The notes: generated by a model from the sequence alone, not told the origin. Positions 34,690-44,618 are shown, counted from the stretch's first letter. The stretch is DNA of 64,000 nt from Steinernema hermaphroditum (GCA_030435675.1 CM059621.1:6758001-6822000), one strand, 5' to 3'. Program-made: numbers and translations.

Positions 34690-35568
34690 ACTGTATGCAG
34701 CAGAACTCGCATACCGCTATGAGGCGAATAGCGAAGAACGGATCATCGCCGCAGTATCAGGTCCAATCGGCGGTAAACAAAACAAAAACGCCGTTTTTGT
34801 TACAACGGGCGCCACACATGACTTTGTTTGTCCCAGAGACGATCGATAGCGGCGCCAAATGGAAGAAATTGGCCGCCGGAAGGAAAATATTGTGGAAATC
34901 GCAAAAAAGAAGACACAGCGCCGGGCATGTTTTTGCGAATGCTTGAGCATGTGGCCGAGAATTTATGCGCTTGTGAAAAGCGGATGTCGATGCTGATCTT
35001 AAACTCCTCGGATTCTTCGTTTTCCTCACGTTCGAAGCAAAGAGTGCTGTAGAAGCGAACCGCTCGAAATAGGCCCCTACATGCCACGGCACAAATGGAA
35101 CCAATCTACGCGTGACGCATCATTCAAGTCGGAGGATGACACGAGCGGAAGGAAGGAAAACATCTTCTTTCGGCGCTGCAGAGGCGATTGAATAATTAAT
35201 CGACGGCCGTCCGAATCGATTACTCAAGGACATCGGACCGTCGTGTCCAAATTCGGAGGGTCCCTCTTTTGCGTCCGCATTTCTAATTAAGTGATCCGCC
35301 GCTGTCAGTCATGTTCCACTCCCTAAGCGCTTTTGACTCCTTGTTATTTCGCGTGAATTGGCAGTTGCCAGACGAGGGTAGCCGATATTTGAGTGGATGA
35401 CGACCGTGTCACTCCCGGCAACTAGTTCTGTTTCAGGTCGTCGTGGATTATTTCCGGAGCGCTGAATCGAAAATATTGTACAGTCACCCTCTGGAAATGG
35501 CGATGTTTTGGGGGAGATTTATAAACATTAAGTCCCCTTATCAAGGATATGAACGGCATGTCCTAACG
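34690..35568 (+). other. Intergenic sequence between tRNA genes
   Basis: No coding signal I can support. Contains a GC-rich island (about 34.8-35.3 kb) in AT-richer sequence. Confidence 0.35.
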
Positions 35569-35640
35569 GCCCAAGTAGTATAGTGGTTAGTACTCCACGT
35601 TGTGGCCGTGGCGACGCAGGTTCGATTCCTCCCTTGGGCA
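35569..35640 (+). tRNA. tRNA-His(GTG), variant copy with a T-stem mismatch
   Basis: A 72-nt cloverleaf with acceptor GCCCAAG/CTTGGGC, anticodon GTG in TTGTGGC and discriminator A. It matches the copy at 37416-37487 except for one base: the 3' T-stem reads CCTCC here and CCTGC there, giving a C-C mismatch against GCAGG. It may be a decaying or less efficient copy. The -1 guanosine of tRNA-His is normally added after transcription. Confidence 0.85.
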
Positions 35641-36232
35641 GTTCTTTTTCTACTCTAATCCTATGAGTAAACTGATGTTTTTCCACCTGGAAGGATGGTT
35701 TCTGAGCGCCTAAAGACTCATCGCCGTTATTTCTGTTTGTCAAAGCCCCCTCCGACAACCAGTTCGTTCATCACCTACTGCCACGCCGATGTTTTACTTT
35801 TGAAAATTCAAAGAAAGGCCTATGAATATGGCTATGGTGGTGACCCTGTGACTCATGGGTGGCCACAAAATCGCCTTTCAAAGGGCCTTGTCGAATGTTT
35901 GTCCTTCGGAGGCACACCATCTAATGCGCCTGCTCGGCAGCTGTGGTTTCAAAGCGAAATCCAATCGTTTCCCAAACGCGTTGTTTGTTTTTCTCAAAGT
36001 GAGGAAAGACAAAATTCGATTATTTTCAGTGTCAAACACCGACTTCGGCGACATTTTCTCCGAGCTCCGCATGTAGATGCCCTCTAAAAGTACTTTGCAC
36101 TTAAGTGTACTGCCACTTCTAAATCATATCCCATGTAGAAAGACAGAAAGAAGATGCTAGAAGCTGTCACTTTCTTCAAAGATGTGACATTGATAAGAAC
36201 TAACAAGGCAATACGAATTTGTGATCAGGTGG
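35641..36232 (+). other. Intergenic sequence between tRNA-His and tRNA-Ser
   Basis: Only short open frames, for example a 73-codon frame at 35855-36076 ending NTDFGDIFSELRM. No splice context, poly(A) signal or family supports it. Confidence 0.3.
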
Positions 36233-36304
36233 CCGAGTGGTTAAGGCGATGGACTGCTAATCCATTGGGGTTTCCCCGCGTGAGTTCGAATCTCATCCTG
36301 ATCG
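36233..36304 (+). tRNA. tRNA-Ser(GCT) cloverleaf with a short variable arm as written
   Basis: Acceptor GATCAGG/CCTGATC, discriminator G, loop CTGCTAA with anticodon GCT, extra stem around GGGGTTTCCCC and T-arm GTGAGTTCGAATCTCAT. The class II variable arm identifies Ser. No intron. Confidence 0.93.
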
Positions 36305-36919
36305 AAATGTTTTTGTCGCTTTTTACTTCTTTTACCATACCATAACAAGGGCAATTATCACAATGATGACCGTAAATCTCAGATCCTCTGCCCAAGTCAC
36401 ATGTCGGATTATGGCAGGCGCCATCCGGCAGGGGCCATTTGTTCTCTCCTCGTAAATGTGCGAAATCACCTCGTTCTCCCGACCAAATCAACGTGTCGGC
36501 GGTGCTCTCCGCAATCTCTGAGTTCCAAAAGTACCAATCGAGCGGGCGCGGTGCCTCCTTCTTCCGTCGCCGACTCCCAAAGGTCTCCTAGGCAAGGAAC
36601 AGCTGCGGCGTCGCGGCAAAAACTGTTGTAAACGTGTGCACGTTGCGCAATTCGCGTTTTTTTTGTCCGTTGCAAATCGCCGAAATTAATTTTGTGGCCC
36701 AGAGAAGCGGAGAGCTCTGAGACGAGTGGCTGGCGACGGCGGAGAGGTGCAATGGCGGATTTAGGAAGTCCACTTGAGAGATTAATAAGCGCCCCGTGAG
36801 GCGTCTGCTCGAGGATCTGTTTATTAGGTCATACGGTCGCGCAGCCCTACCGCCTGGGCTTGAAGTAAAGCGGCTCATTTGTAGACCGGCGACGTCGGAG
36901 ATCGGTCGTCTCCGCAGCG
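36305..36919 (+). other. Spacer upstream of the carboxypeptidase gene
   Basis: No supportable gene. Probably the carboxypeptidase promoter; 36.5-36.9 kb is GC-rich. Confidence 0.35.
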
Positions 36920-38675
36920 ATGCCACCGAGCCTGATCGTCCTTCTCCTTCTCGTGCCGCTGATCGCCTCCAGCCCCAATGAGTCCGTCCAGGTTGGTCCC
37001 TCTCGCGCGCTTCACCCCAGGACCCCGCTTTCAGAGTCTCGTCACGATTTTCGAGGTGCGCGGAGCGGTGAAGGACCGTGTGGCGCTCGCGCGCGAAGTC
37101 GGCGCCCTGAACGAATCCGGCATCGACTTCCGTCATCACAACCATCAAGAAATGGGTGATTACCTGAGGGTACGGTAGTAGAGTTGTGCTTCGCAGAGTG
37201 AAACGTTCTTTCAGGAACTCGCGAATCGCTTTCCAGATCTGACTTATCTGCATTCCATCGGGCAGTCGCACAACCGGAGGGAGCTCTGGGTGCTGATCAT
37301 CTCGAAGAATCCGCGACTCCACACGCCTGGAGTCCCTGAGTTCAAGTACGTCGCAAACATGCACGGAAATGAGGTTAGTTTGGTTCATATCTACTTTCTG
37401 ACGCCCCAGCTATCGGCCCAAGTAGTATAGTGGTTAGTACTCCACGTTGTGGCCGTGGCGACGCAGGTTCGATTCCTGCCTTGGGCATTTATTTTTCGTT
37501 TTTTTGAAATACTCCCATTTAGGTAACCGGACGCGAGCTTCTTCTGTATCTGGCTACCGTACTCCTGGAGAACTACGGAAAGAACGACTACATCACGCAG
37601 CTGGTGGACACGACGCGTATCCACATCATGCCGACAATGAATCCGGACGGCTACGCGAAGGCTTACGTCGGCGACGAAGACGGGATTACGGTAGCAATTC
37701 CGGCGCCCGTGCAGGGAGTGAGTTCGTTCGTTTAGGGTCGAGGCAACGCGCACTACGTCGATCTGAACCGAAACTTTCCGCCGCGGTATCCCTCTGAAGC
37801 GGAGAAACGGCATGCGGAGCCCGAGACGCGCGCCGTGATGGCCTGGTCCCTGGACGTTCCTTTTGTCCTCTCCGCAAACCTCCACGGCGGCTCCACTCTG
37901 GTCAACTACCCCTACGACGATCTGCAAGGTGGCGTCCGTGGTCCCGCTACGCTCACCCGCTCGGAGGATCACGAACTCTTCGTGCGGCTGGCGTACTCGT
38001 ACGCGCGGGCGCACTCGCGGATGTGGAAGAAGGGCCCGCGGTGCCTGAAGGCCGAGCTGAACAACAACTTCGACCCCGTCAGCGGCATCATCAACGGCGC
38101 CGAGTGGTACCCGATCAGTGGCGGCATGCAGGACTGGGTGTACGTCTACACAAACGGTTTCGAAGTGACCGTGGAGCTGAACTGCATCAAGTACCCGACT
38201 GCCGACCAGCTGAAGCCCCTCTGGGAGGAGAATAAGTACGCGCTGCTCGAGTACATCGACCAGGTGCACAACTCGATCCACGGCTTCGTCACCGACGCGC
38301 GCACCGGCTTCGGCATCGAGAACGCTACCATCAGCATCAACGACGTCAACAAGATCGTCAAGACGTACAAGTATGGCGACTTCTGGAGACTCGTCAACGA
38401 GGGAACCTATCAGGTACTCCTTCGGCCACTTCGAGGCCGCTTCAAAGCTCTCTTTGCAGGTGACGTTCGATCACGTTGACTACAAGCCCGAAACCCGGAC
38501 GGTAGTGATATCACGCGAGCAGCCGTCGGCCGAACTGAACGTCTCCCTGGTGAGGAACGGTGACGACTTTGTGCTGCTGAACGATGCCGATGCCGACCCG
38601 ATGACGTCGTCGACGTCGAGCGTCCTCTTGTCACTCTTCCTCTCCGTCTGGGCGCTTGTCGTTGTGTTTTGCTGA
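36920..38675 (+). CDS. M14B zinc metallocarboxypeptidase (carboxypeptidase D/M/E type), membrane-anchored
   Basis: Removes C-terminal Lys or Arg from peptides in the secretory pathway or at the cell surface. Six exons join in phase: 36920-36991, 37035-37169, 37215-37373, 37523-37690, 37736-38413 and 38460-38675, giving 475 aa. Signal peptide [18 protein letters not shown]. The zinc site HGNE spans the exon 3/4 border, with [15 protein letters not shown] (substrate-binding Asn-Arg), [14 protein letters not shown] (third zinc His) and the catalytic Glu in [12 protein letters not shown]. The transthyretin-like domain follows ([20 protein letters not shown]). The last about 22 residues are hydrophobic ([16 protein letters not shown]) after a Ser/Thr stretch, with no cytoplasmic tail, as in GPI-anchored carboxypeptidase M. 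A tRNA-His gene occupies intron 3. Confidence 0.93.
37416..37487 (+). tRNA. tRNA-His(GTG) inside a carboxypeptidase intron
   Basis: A 72-nt perfect cloverleaf with acceptor GCCCAAG/CTTGGGC, anticodon GTG and a fully paired T-stem (GCAGG/CCTGC). It lies in the 149-nt intron 3 of the carboxypeptidase gene, on the same strand. It is almost identical to the copy 1.85 kb upstream. Confidence 0.95.
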
Positions 38676-38792
38676 GTGGTCGCTCTCCTGTGGAGGAGCG
38701 ACGATATACGGGAACTCGGACTTTCTAGGTTGTCCTCTAGTCCTCTTCAGTCTCCCCTTTGTGCTCTTTTTCTTTGCTCAATTTTTGGAATT

Positions 38793-38798
38793 AATAAA
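38793..38798 (+). terminator. poly(A) signal of the carboxypeptidase gene
   Basis: AATAAA in GAATTAATAAAGAGAC, 118 bp after the stop. Confidence 0.6.
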
Positions 38799-39014
38799 GA
38801 GACTCATCATCTTCTGTTTTGAGCCGAAGAACTGGTGATTCGAGGAAGTGATCCTACCGTAATCCTCAATCCATGGAACGCCGATTAATGCCATCGACGA
38901 GAGGATCTCTGCCTATCCCAGGGCCATTTGTGAAGATCTCTTTTTGTCGAAATGGATCCACATGTGGTGATCAATCTCTGTCGCTGAGTTAAAAACTTTA
39001 TGCTCTCTGTTCCC

Positions 39015-39501
39015 TCAGATATATTTCAAACAACTCTCGCTCTTCCAGTGCGAGGGATAGCTCTTAAAGTGGTGCCCAACTCCGCCTCTGTTAGGGCGGC
39101 AGTCCTCTTCTCCCGACTGAAAGAACGCGGGTCTCTGCTGCCGGGTGATATCGCTGAGGTCGAGCATACTCCAGCCGAGCGAGGCCGGCTTCTGGAGGGA
39201 GGCATTGTACTTCGACTCGTCCGGATGCGTTTTGGTCACTTTCTGGTAGTGACTCCGAGGAGTCAGGAGAGGGCCTTGCTGGAGTCGCCGCGCGACACCT
39301 CGTCTACAAACGGGGGAAGGGTTACGGTAGGATTGTCAAGGAGTACTTTGTGAATTTAGTCGCTTGATGGGGGGACTGGACGTAAGACTCGTGGGACTCA
39401 TGCGAGGAGGAGGCGCTGGAGGCGAGGTCCGAAGTGCTCGTGGCGGAGCGGTTCGGGGTAGGGGGGTAGGGTGGTTTCTTCATGTCGAGGACGGACACCA
39501 T
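39015..39501 (-). CDS. Hypothetical protein (147 aa)
   Basis: Not recognised. Exons 39347-39501 and 39015-39303 join in phase across a 43-nt intron (AA|GTACTC ... TTTGTAG|A). The N-terminal third is Pro- then Ser-rich (KKPPYPPTPNRSATSTSD, then SSASSSHESHES). The rest looks structured and basic (RSHYQKVTKTHPDESKYNAS, then PASLGWSMLDLSDITRQQRP). There is no signal peptide, membrane segment or cysteine pattern. An acceptor CATTTCAG lies upstream. It converges with the carboxypeptidase gene. The long plus-strand frame over exon 2 is a shadow. Confidence 0.5.
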
Positions 39502-40300
39502 GTCGAAAGCGATGAGGTGGATGAGAAGGAGCCAGGATGGCGACTCGAGGACTGAGGGGACAGCCGGACAGAGCTGAAATGGGGATGAGCGTTTATGATT
39601 GTTCATCCATAAGAATTAAAGATATAGGCAGGGTACATATCCGAAAAAACATGTAATAGGTCAATTTCGGGCAGACAGACTTTTGTATCTCGTCTGCCGT
39701 CTGCCATCGATCAACGAGCTCTCCGTTCAAATAACCCGTCAGGGTTTGCAAAACGATAAATGGGACGCTACGGAAGACAGCAGACGAGACAGAATAGTCC
39801 GTCTACTCTACTCTGTGCGACCGGTCCTTACCCATTCCGAATGACAAATTTTTTTCGACGAAAAATCTCTTATAGGCCAAAGGGTCCCCATTATGAAGAT
39901 CGTGCGTATTTAGACATTTTACTGCCTTTGATCTGAACTTGTGGAAATCAAATTCATATCGTTTCCTCAAGACTCTTTACTACTATGAATACAAAACATC
40001 GACGAAGTTCAGAAAAAAGAAAACGATTTTTGTGTAACACTTCCTGTATAGCACTATGGGGAATGTTTTCGAGACGAATCTGCCCAGGAAGTGATCCTCA
40101 TAATACGACTCGTGCAGAGTGCTCAAAAGCAAAGAGGGCAGATCACAGCGGTGTTTGTGCGACATCGTATAAATCATGGGGCCACGGGGCATCCCGACGC
40201 TCTGTACCTTGACCCCAGACGATCTTTTGATCGACTAGAGGTCCTTTCCGCGAAAAGCCCAATTATACAAAGGTCTCTTTGAAAGGGCGAATCAACTCAC

Positions 40301-40798
40301 ATTGATCTGAATTGTCGTCATCCTGAAGAGTTTCTCCAAGTTGGGCGTCGGCCGCGTGACCTCCCTGACGACGACCTCCTTGAAGGCGCCCAAATCGAAC
40401 ACTTTAATCGGATCATAGCCGACGCAGTCGACCGTCGGCGCACTCGGCGTCCTCACGGAGACCATCTTGTCGCAGTTCTTGCTCATCCACACATTTCCCC
40501 GCTTATCGATCTGCACTTCGATCCCCTTCTCCAGTCTTCGGTACTCCAGAAGTGTTCTTCGGTCGCTGAGGTCGGGCGAGAAGCGCGCCAAACCGAGTCT
40601 TAAAGTGCGGGCTGAAGACAGAAGCATACTGGAAACGGACCTCGCACCGTCGAAGTCCCTTTGAGAGCCGTCGATGAGGATCGACTGGTAGCGTAGATAG
40701 GCCTTGGCGGTACGGTAGTTCCTCTCCATGACGATCAGTTTGCCCCAGATTTGATTTTCGATGTTCGACAGCTTCGCCTGCACCTCGAAGAGGTTGTC
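40301..40798 (-). CDS. Divergent Smad MH2-domain exon (Co-Smad-like, TGF-beta pathway)
   Basis: Smads carry TGF-beta signals to DNA. The MH2 domain binds receptors and other Smads. This 166-codon exon (acceptor CTTGCAG, donor AAT|GTGAGT) starts DNLFEVQAKLSNIENQIWG and aligns across the first two thirds of MH2: LRLGLARFSPDLSDRR (Smad4 FCLGQLSNVHRTEAIE), LEKGIEVQIDKRGNVWMSKN ([20 protein letters not shown]), PIKVFDLGAFKEVV (YIKVFDLRQCHRQM) and NLEKLFRMTTIQI (DLRRLCILRMSF). It is very divergent, as nematode DAF-3, DAF-8 and DAF-14 are. The final part with the KGWG and PCW motifs is not clear. A weak candidate near 40.12-40.22 kb (frame with VWGQGTERRDAPWP) would need a non-consensus donor. No MH1 domain was found. 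Confidence 0.55.
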
Positions 40799-41640
40799 CT
40801 GCAAGCGAACAGGCTCCACATCCGCCGTTTTTCACCCATATCTGCGCCCTAATAACAATACTTTCGCCATGGCGACGATCTACAATTAGTTGGCGCACAA
40901 CAATGCGCGATCTTTGAATCGGAACCTGATTGGCGACTTTCACTCTCTACTGAGGGGGAGGGGGCTACCAGAGAAGTGAACTCTATCGAAAGAGCATAGA
41001 TGAATACAATAAGGACAGTGTGTAAAATGTGGCTACTTAACATTTTAACATTATTTGAGGTATGGAAGCGATTGGAATCGATTTTTATTTGTGAAGGACA
41101 AGCTTAAAATCTATCAAATGAGTCGTTGCCGGAGAGTTTTGTTCAAATGGTGTCGATTTTTGTTGGTTAAGACCAAGTTTCTTAGACTGCTTGAAGCGTA
41201 GAGGCTATAGTTGTATGATCGTCACGCCTCAATCTGATCTTCGCTCACAAGATTCTGTCCATGGATACAAGCAGGTTAGATTCTTCCACTTGATTCACCA
41301 TAGAAGAAGAGGAAGACTCCGGTGACTTAAGTCAACTATTTGTCGCCGTTTTTACAATCCCTTAAGAGGCTTAATTTGAGGCAGTCGAGGTCGCAGAGAG
41401 ACGAAGGTCGACTTTTTAGAGTTTTAGGAAATAAAAAGGAAATGTCTCCATAAACAAAGTGGGAAAAGTCAGCTTTTGGGAATAATACTTGGACATGTAA
41501 CAGTCAATCACAACTATTGTATATCCTAACCTTATTGAAGTTAGTTCATGATCTCCTCATCTCAGCATCGCTTCTGCGCGGCTTGTCACATTTAAGGTCT
41601 CCTTGGCACCTCTACAGTATCCACGACTGCTTCACTCAAA
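40799..41640 (-). other. Non-coding sequence between the MH2 exon and the UBM gene
   Basis: No coding frame I can support. It may be part of a long intron of the Smad-like gene if the exons at 42.2-42.6 kb belong to it. Confidence 0.3.
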
Positions 41641-41889
41641 ATGCTCTCCGCCAACGATAAGATCAACATGTCCCTCGACGACATCATCAAGATTGAGAAA
41701 CGCCAAAAGAAGGCCTCCACTTCAAAGAAACAAAACGGTCCCAACGCGAAGCACAAGGCGGTTAAGAAGGGCCTGGCCCAGAAGAACGCCTTCAAGAAAG
41801 GTCCCAACAAGCCCCAGAAGTTCAAGAAGGGTCGCTTCCAGGGGAACAAGAAGCGCTTCACCCAGAAGAACCAAAAAGCGAAGAAGTGA
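41641..41889 (+). CDS. UAP56-binding-motif microprotein (82 aa)
   Basis: Single-exon gene. Residues 1-20 (MLSANDKINMSLDDIIKIEK) match the UAP56-binding motif of mRNA-export adaptors: the ALYREF N-terminus and UIF/FYTTD1 carry the same MSLDDIIK core, which contacts the DEAD-box helicase UAP56/DDX39 in the TREX complex. The other 60 residues are Lys/Gln/Asn-rich with spaced aromatic residues (KNAFKKGPNKPQKFKKGRF), plausibly RNA-binding, with no RRM and no RGG repeats. An acceptor CCTCTACAG lies about 23 bases upstream of the ATG and AATAAA follows at 41917-41922, only 28 bp after the stop, so the transcript unit is compact and looks real. It lies opposite a possible Smad intron. Export-adaptor function is inferred from the motif. 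Confidence 0.75.
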   Translation: MLSANDKINMSLDDIIKIEKRQKKASTSKKQNGPNAKHKAVKKGLAQKNAFKKGPNKPQKFKKGRFQGNKKRFTQKNQKAKK

Positions 41890-41916
41890 TCAGCTTTCCG
41901 TAATGGCTTTCATTCC

Positions 41917-41922
41917 AATAAA
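41917..41922 (+). terminator. poly(A) signal of the UBM microprotein gene
   Basis: AATAAA in TTCCAATAAAGTTGCC, 28 bp past the stop. Confidence 0.65.
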
Positions 41923-42223
41923 GTTGCCTACCTAGACCACGGATATTCTTGAGTTTTGTTTGCGTCCAGCACACACTATGAGGAGGTTTATGGCTTCATT
42001 TCGGATCAAGAAAACCAAAAGAGAAGACAAGAGAGTCTTTAAACCAACGAACCTGGATACACCAAAACGTTCAAATTAGTGCTCTGTGGGCTTGTTTTCC
42101 AGGATTTTCCATAAGATGTACCTTCTAATATGTGAAAGGCAACTGAAAGAGTATAATGCATGCACACAGAGGGTGCTGCACAGACACGGATCAAGCCCTT
42201 TCCCTCTCAGAGACCCCACTTAC

Positions 42224-42620
42224 CTTGACGAACTGGTCGAAGCAGCTCCAGTGCCTAAGACGATGGGACGAGGGCATCGGCTCCTCGAGAGACTCCTCGC
42301 CGGCGGAGTCGGCCGCCAGAAGGCGCTCTATGAGTTCGCTCCTGTTCAGCGGCATCTCCGCATTCTGCAATGGCGACAGCTCGAGTTAATCGCAGGGTGA
42401 TGTAAGACACGCGCGCGAGTGCTGACGGTCTCCGACCTCCCCCCGCGCGGCGCATATATTCTCTTGTCGCCGGTAATTACCGTCGATCCATTTCGCGTCG
42501 CCGAACTGGTCCGACTCCACGCTGGACAGCCAAGACGCCGCAGAAGGGAGGAATGAGTTGCGAACATCCGCCGACCGGTCCGGGCGATCCTCGGAGGAGT
42601 CCAGCGGCGCGCCGTGAAAC
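42224..42620 (-). CDS. Two probable exons of a minus-strand gene, perhaps the 5' part of the Smad-like gene
   Basis: Exon 42224-42364 (47 codons; acceptor CATTGCAG, donor AAG|GTAAGT) reads NAEMPLNRSELIERLLAAD and on to HRLRHWSCFDQFVK. An upstream frame, about 42437 or 42481 to 42620, reads ESIGLFAYLFHGAPLDSSED and on to DQFGDAKWIDG. The first exon ends in phase 0, the phase at which the MH2 exon at 40798 begins, so they could be the linker of the same Smad. If so, the UBM gene lies inside a 1.4-kb intron on the opposite strand. The donor joining the two exons is uncertain (GTAATT gives the wrong phase; GTCGGA fits but is weak). No MH1 domain or other family was recognised. Confidence 0.4.
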
Positions 42621-43135
42621 AGATATGCAAATAGCCCGATGGACTCCTGGGGTCCACTGGACGGTGACCCAGAGGGTGGGCATCATCCAGAAGACGGGGG
42701 GACTGTCGGGGCTAATTACGACGGCGCTTCTGGAGGAGTCGATGATTGCGCGTAATTGAGGAGGAAAGTAAGCCGTTTTTAGGCAATTTTGAGGTGCAGA
42801 CGAGCCGGCGACCGGTCCGTTGCACAATTGGAGCACTTTTTGGAGGCCAAGGAGGAGGCGAGGGAGAAGAGGAAGACGGAAGACGCCAGGAACGCCACCG
42901 AAGAAGTGGGGAAATGGAGTCGTTTAGCGGATTAATTCGCTCACTGAGGGGCAATGCGGAAAGAATTTCAAATCACAGAACTGAGGATGATCGATCTATA
43001 CAGATCCTTGAAGAAAATTTGTGACGGTTTTCTTCCAAAGGTGATAGTCAAAAGGTGACAGTATCCTTTGCAACGTCTTCATTGGACAGAAAACTGCTTC
43101 TAGAATCAGGGGTGGGCAATAGGTCGCTCCGATTT

Positions 43136-43147
43136 GGGGGGGGGGGG
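43136..43147 (+). repeat. Mono-G run of 12
   Basis: Twelve consecutive G near the left end of the hAT-like element. Confidence 0.9.
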
Positions 43148-43283
43148 TCGGTTACCATTCGGAGCCGACCGTCTGCGCGGAGCGGTGCGATATAAGCGCA
43201 GACGACAAGAGAAATGGCTTCGTTTATCAACGTATCCGATGACGGAGTACAGGTTCAGGGCACTTGCGCCGCAGGGAAATCGT

Positions 43284-43323
43284 GGTGGGACCACTTACTT
43301 GTAGGTGGGACCACTTACTTGTA
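43284..43323 (+). repeat. 20-bp tandem duplication
   Basis: GGTGGGACCACTTACTTGTA is repeated exactly twice head to tail inside the hAT-like element. Confidence 0.9.
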
Positions 43324-43513
43324 GTCCCATCTCAGCCGCGTTTGTTAAATTTTTATAATGACGATCGGGTTTTTTTTCTTCAGCATCTTGTAGAGGAGGA
43401 AAATTCACTATGAGCTGACTATGTGTCTTAAATACGAAGTTGACTTGAAAAAGCTGATTTCGAGGTTCAAATGTCAAATGTTTGGACCTCGTTTTAGGGC
43501 ACTTCCCATTCAC

Positions 43514-43531
43514 GGGGGGGGGGGGGGGGGG
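43514..43531 (+). repeat. Mono-G run of 18
   Basis: Eighteen consecutive G. A further run of nine lies at 43879-43887. Runs this long can form G-quadruplexes. Confidence 0.9.
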
Positions 43532-44426
43532 TATATAACCCCATATATTCTTGTACTCCATGGTGTGCTCTACAAGAATACATTCACCGTTTGTTTTGTT
43601 CTTTGGATCATTTTTATGGAATTATTTAGTCTGGAACACTATAAAACAACGTAAGGGGTCTTAAAACATCGACCTTGCTGTTAGGGGGGAATTGTTTTTA
43701 CCGATGTCCTGCGATCTAGCCAGTCGTATTCAGCATACACTCATCTACAACAATATGCATAAGGCTCTGAAGTCACACTTGTCGTCGGGGTGTAAAAGTA
43801 CTCTTATAATAGGATCATAAATTTCCGTCAAAAGTACCGTAATCGTTTGACTTAGTTTTAGGTCCTTTTTCGGTGACCGGGGGGGGGATAACCCTACTTA
43901 GTCCTGTTCGCCATCGAGTCCTCTACAAGACTGTATGCACCGTTTGGTGTGCCCCTTGGCCCGAAATTGAGTAAAAGTCGAAAAGTGTTAAAAAAGTCGA
44001 TTTTACAATTTCGACCTGTTCCGAGGGTAGTGACTCTGCGTAGATCCCTCGTGACCCCACTTACACTGTTCAGAATTGTCTCCTCTACAAAATGATGTAT
44101 AACATTCGGCTGTATCTCCAGCCCATCAGGTGTAAAAGTGGTCAAAACCACGACCAATTGCCCCTAAGTGCTCCCGCAACGATATCCCTGACCGATCATG
44201 AGGTCGCTCTGAGAGCGACCTTTGCCCACCCCTGTCTAGAATGTGCGAGAACGACCGATCGAACCCCTAGTGGCGTCTAAAGTGGGGAATGAGGAGAATG
44301 TGACCGAAGCGTTCACTTTATTATTATCGTTCACTCATTCCGTTTTCGTCTCTAAAACCATTTGGCATTCAGTTTGAAAGATTATAACTTATTCAGATCC
44401 TAGATTCTAAGTTTAGATGAGACTTA

Positions 44427-44618
44427 CAAGGGAACATCACCAGGCGATTTAACTGAAATTTTGCATTGCCTGAGTGTATTACTCGTGCAAAATATTAGCG
44501 ACCATAGGAACTCTAACGGTCACGGTAATATTTTGCAGGAATAAGTATAGTCAGGCACTAGTACTCGTGTGCCAAATTTTAGCCGAATCGGCTTAGGGCA
44601 CCTTTAAATGTTCCCTTG
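44427..44618. mobile_element. Short MITE with TTA target duplication (192 bp)
   Basis: Ends CAAGGGAACATC and, inverted, CAAGGGAACATTTAAAGGTG. TTA flanks both sides (44424-44426 and 44619-44621). A 3-bp TTA/TAA duplication is typical of PIF/Harbinger-type MITEs. A related element lies at 56154-56482. Confidence 0.7.

Larger units (their letters stand above)
43107..44234. mobile_element. Non-autonomous hAT-like DNA transposon (1128 bp)
   Basis: The ends are inverted repeats starting CAGGGGTGGGCAA (left, then TAGGTCGCTC; right, read inward, AGGTCGCTC). The 8-bp sequence TCTAGAAT flanks both ends exactly (43099-43106 and 44235-44242). An 8-bp target duplication with CAGGGG-type termini is diagnostic of hAT elements. 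No transposase is encoded. The interior holds G-runs, a 20-bp tandem duplication and degenerate repeats with the theme CTCTACAA..TGTAT..CACCGTTTG. The exact target duplication suggests a fairly recent insertion. Confidence 0.85.

Noticed and set aside
34700..35100. Overlapping minus-strand frames beside tRNA-Leu
   Set aside because: No motif, start context or splice structure, and one frame runs into the tRNA gene.
39000..39353. 118-codon plus-strand frame
   Set aside because: Antisense to a two-exon minus-strand gene with correct splice sites. No start context or poly(A) signal on the plus strand.
43894..44157. 88-codon frame inside the hAT-like element
   Set aside because: It lies in repetitive transposon interior with no transposase similarity.
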